From NCBI GenBank assembly GCA_964350605.1, contig CAYGKP010000099.1, positions 1-8,516 on the forward strand: a DNA stretch of 8,516 nt, given 5' to 3'. The notes under the pieces were generated by a model that made no database searches, was not told the origin of the DNA, and saw nothing but the letters and a program-made list of their open reading frames with translations. Below are positions 6,708 through 8,516 of this stretch, in pieces (position 1 is the first letter of the stretch; each line of letters opens with the position of its first letter). Source of the stretch: CAYGKP01 sp964350605. GTDB taxonomy: Bacteria; Bacteroidota; Bacteroidia; Cytophagales; JAAEPT01. Position numbers and translations under genes: made by a program.

Positions 6708-6710
6708 GCC

Positions 6711-7865
6711 TTATTCGGCGAGGGCAGCCAGCCGATCGGCCAACTGCGCGTTGATTCCCGCCCAACTGAACCGTTCGGCAACCAGGGCACGACCCGCAGC
6801 GGCCAGGCGACCTCGCAGGGCCTCGTCGGCCAAGAGTTGCTGGCTTGCGGTAACGAATTCTTCAACCGTCGAAGCGGTCCAAAGTTGAACTTGGTGCTCG
6901 GCCCCCAACGCCGCCGCGCATTGGGGTGTGGTCAGCACGGGCAAGCCAACGGCCATCGCTTCGAGGAGTTTATTTTGCAGACCCTGCCCAGTAAACAGCG
7001 GGGCGACAAACAGTTTTGAGGATTTCAGGTAGGGCCGCAGGTCGTCCACAAATCCGGTGACTTCCAATTTTTGGCTTTCCAAGGCGCGCAAGCTCGCCGC
7101 AGGCCGCGACCCAGCCAAGCAAAGCGTGGCCCCCTCCAACTTCGGGAGAATCTCATGGCCCAGAATCAGGCCCGCCTTCACGTTGGGGTCGTAACCCATG
7201 TTGCCCGAAAAAATCAGGTCATAGCGCGGCGCCATCGCGGGTAGTTTGGCCAAATAGGTCTCGCCTACTCCGTTGGGCACAATGTCGATGCCTTTGCCTC
7301 CCAGGGCTGCGGCATCTTGCTCCGAGATGATCGAGCAGCCTTTAGCCCGCGCGCGCATCTTTTGCTCGTATCGTTTGAGGCGTTTCGCTTCCCAGCCCGC
7401 CAGCCAGCCGACAATGCCCCTCGTGCGTTCGGCCCGCCGCTGGAATCCCGCCGAAAAGGCATCCATGAAGTCCAGGTAGAGCGGCAGCCCATCGGGCACG
7501 TTTGCACCCATTCGAACGAGCTGTGCATAGAGCAAGCCCGGCACTTTCTTGCTCCATAACTGGCGCAGGGCGGCCTTGGCCTTCGGGTGGCGGAAGTAGG
7601 CAACCTGAAACGGCAACCCAGAGAAAAACCCGACGGTCAAGTTCCAGATAACTCGGGTTAGGGGCAGGTGAATGACTTGGATGCTGGCACAAAATGGCAA
7701 GACGTGCGCCCGTCGGTCGGCGTCGATTGGCTCACGGTCGGTGCAGACCAAGTGAATCTCAAACGATTGGGATAGGTCGCGCAATTGATAGTACGCTCGC
7801 AGGCGATCCCCCTGATCCAAGGGATAGGGAAAGCGGGGCAACAAGACCAACAAACGTGGCCTCAT
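6711..7865 (-). CDS. GT4-type glycosyltransferase, PEP-CTERM/EpsH-associated-like
   Basis: This is a 384-residue cytoplasmic glycosyltransferase with a GT-B fold, expected to use a nucleotide-sugar donor. Near the N-terminus is the glycine loop PYPLDQGDRLRAYY (13-26) of the acceptor-binding domain. The C-terminal donor-binding domain has GNMGYDPNVKAG (221-232), VTGFVDDLRPYL (269-280), FVAPLFTGQGLQNKLLEAM (286-304) and a conserved GLPVLTT (307-313). The GNMGY-PN and G-G-QNK-LEAM patterns resemble the subgroup annotated as sugar transferase associated with PEP-CTERM/EpsH systems (TIGR03087-like), but no exosortase or PEP-CTERM gene is visible here. The ATG at 7865 starts the MRPRLLVLLPRFPYP beta strand and overlaps the upstream stop as ATGA. 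An upstream GTG is in frame but would add only 11 residues inside the previous gene. Sugar and acceptor are unknown; surface polysaccharide or glycolipid assembly is the likely role. Confidence 0.9.
   Translation of the reverse strand: MRPRLLVLLPRFPYPLDQGDRLRAYYQLRDLSQSFEIHLVCTDREPIDADRRAHVLPFCASIQVIHLPLTRVIWNLTVGFFSGLPFQVAYFRHPKAKAALRQLWSKKVPGLLYAQLVRMGANVPDGLPLYLDFMDAFSAGFQRRAERTRGIVGWLAGWEAKRLKRYEQKMRARAKGCSIISEQDAAALGGKGIDIVPNGVGETYLAKLPAMAPRYDLIFSGNMGYDPNVKAGLILGHEILPKLEGATLCLAGSRPAASLRALESQKLEVTGFVDDLRPYLKSSKLFVAPLFTGQGLQNKLLEAMAVGLPVLTTPQCAAALGAEHQVQLWTASTVEEFVTASQQLLADEALRGRLAAAGRALVAERFSWAGINAQLADRLAALAE
7862..7865 (-). other. ATGA stop/start overlap coupling two GT4 genes
   Basis: On the minus strand, ATGA holds the start of the downstream glycosyltransferase (7865-7863) and the stop of the upstream one (7864-7862). 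This classic coupling signal supports coordinated production of the two enzymes. No Shine-Dalgarno sequence is seen in front of it. Confidence 0.8.
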
Positions 7866-8516
7866 GAACGATCCAGGGCGTGTTCCACCAGGTTCCAAAG
7901 CTGGGCAGCACTCTTGTCCCAGGCATACGCCTCAGCCCGTTTGAGCCCGGCGGATCGCAGCTCGGCGAGCATACTTTCCGATTCGGAGAGGCGGGCAAAG
8001 CCCCGCGCGATGCTGTCCGGGTCGTCGGGGTTGGCTTGGTAGGCCGCACCGGCTGCCACCTCTTGCATCGCCCCTCGGTCCGAGGTCATCACAGGACAGC
8101 CACTGGCCATCGCCTCGACAATTGGTAAGCCAAATCCTTCAAAATAAGGAACATACACCAAGGCCTCGGCTCCGTTGTAAAGCCGAACCAACGTCTCGTC
8201 GCTGACCCGCCCCAAGCGCAAGAGGCGGTTCTTCAGCGCTTCGTCGTTGAACAGCGAGTCGTCTTCCTTCCACATCGCCACCCCAGCGAGCAGTAGCTTG
8301 TGCGGCGCATCTGTTGTCTCGACAAACCGCTTGAAGCCCTCGATCATCCCCGCGACGTTCTTTCGCGCATGCATCGAACCGACGTAAAGAAAATACGGCG
8401 CACCCCTTCCAAACTCTGCTTTGGCCGTGGCCCGCTCCATCCCAGAAAGCGGCGCAAACACGTTGGACGCCGCGTTCGAAACCACCTCGATTTGGTCGAG
8501 CGGAATGCTGTAGGTC
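7862..8516 (-). CDS. GT4-family glycosyltransferase, C-terminal part
   Basis: The frame is open through the window edge, so the N-terminal acceptor-binding domain lies outside; 217 residues are visible. What is seen is the donor-binding domain of a GT-B, GT4-family enzyme: a lead-in ending VVSNAASNVFAPL (11-23, the usual linker before this domain), FLYVGSMHARKN (42-53), LLLAG (74-78), LGRVSDETLVRLYNGAEALVYV (101-122) and the E-x7-E signature EGFGLPIVE (126-134, with E126 and E134), then SGCPVMTSDRGAMQEVAAGAA (138-158). Retaining transfer of a sugar such as mannose, glucose or a deoxysugar from a nucleotide sugar is the family role; the specific sugar cannot be read. Internal GTG codons are not real starts, because the domain continues upstream. 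It is the first visible gene of the minus-strand string and is coupled by ATGA to the second GT4 gene. Confidence 0.93.
   Translation of the reverse strand, partial: TYSIPLDQIEVVSNAASNVFAPLSGMERATAKAEFGRGAPYFLYVGSMHARKNVAGMIEGFKRFVETTDAPHKLLLAGVAMWKEDDSLFNDEALKNRLLRLGRVSDETLVRLYNGAEALVYVPYFEGFGLPIVEAMASGCPVMTSDRGAMQEVAAGAAYQANPDDPDSIARGFARLSESESMLAELRSAGLKRAEAYAWDKSAAQLWNLVEHALDRS

Noticed and set aside
6683..6710. FMN riboswitch in front of the rib gene
   Set aside because: The gap is only 28 bases, far too short for the aptamer, and none of its conserved segments are present.
6683..6865. Longer N-terminus for the RibB-RibA fusion
   Set aside because: RibB proteins start close to the TIEEAIE motif; the extra 61 residues are a shadow of the upstream glycosyltransferase gene.
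1..8516. CRISPR array, insertion sequence, phage or attachment site
   Set aside because: No regularly spaced repeats, terminal inverted repeats, transposase or integrase motifs were seen on either strand, and coding density is nearly complete.

Overview
The window looks like a chromosomal segment from a GC-rich member of the Bacteroidota. Three things support this. The PriA tail carries the Bacteroidota-type motif V (GTQMVTKGLDF). None of the seven visible start codons is preceded by a Shine-Dalgarno sequence. One upstream region holds an exact TAnnTTTG element, the Bacteroidota -7 promoter consensus. Flavobacteriales-like groups seem most likely, but the order-level guess is weak.

Layout. 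Bases 1-669 (+) hold the C-terminal half of the replication-restart helicase PriA. Twelve bases later comes an uncharacterised seven-helix membrane protein (682-1395, +). It meets, tail to tail and sharing only the four bases CTAG, a membrane glycosyltransferase-like protein of GT-C type (1392-2684, -). That gene is divergent across 54 bases from a second, different GT-C/GT39-type protein (2739-4151, +). The second gene in turn converges on surE with a 40-base antisense overlap.

The rest is one compact minus-strand gene string, read from 8516 down to 4112: a GT4 glycosyltransferase (cut by the window edge), a second GT4 of the PEP-CTERM/EpsH-associated type, a RibB-RibA fusion, a small secreted protein of unknown function, and the 5'-nucleotidase surE. 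Junctions are ATGA overlap, 28 bases, 7 bases and GTGA overlap, so the string is probably one operon with at most one internal promoter, in front of the rib gene.

How the genes may work together. The two GT4 enzymes (cytoplasmic, nucleotide-sugar dependent) and the two GT-C proteins (membrane, lipid-phosphate-sugar dependent) suggest that the region contributes to surface polysaccharide or glycoconjugate assembly. The rib gene, the secreted protein and surE look like conserved housekeeping cargo. The most notable single gene is the RibB-RibA fusion: its DHBP synthase half is intact, but its GTP cyclohydrolase II half has lost all three zinc cysteines and the QEGR loop, while keeping the catalytic Asp/Arg pair and the C-terminal fold motif. 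It resembles the RibBX type of riboflavin gene. I found no tRNA, rRNA, CRISPR array, insertion sequence, riboswitch or convincing terminator. No intergenic stretch exceeds 54 bases. I do not see strong evidence for a wholly new multi-gene system; the best leads are the degenerate RibA domain, the two uncharacterised conserved proteins, and the antisense gene-end overlaps.
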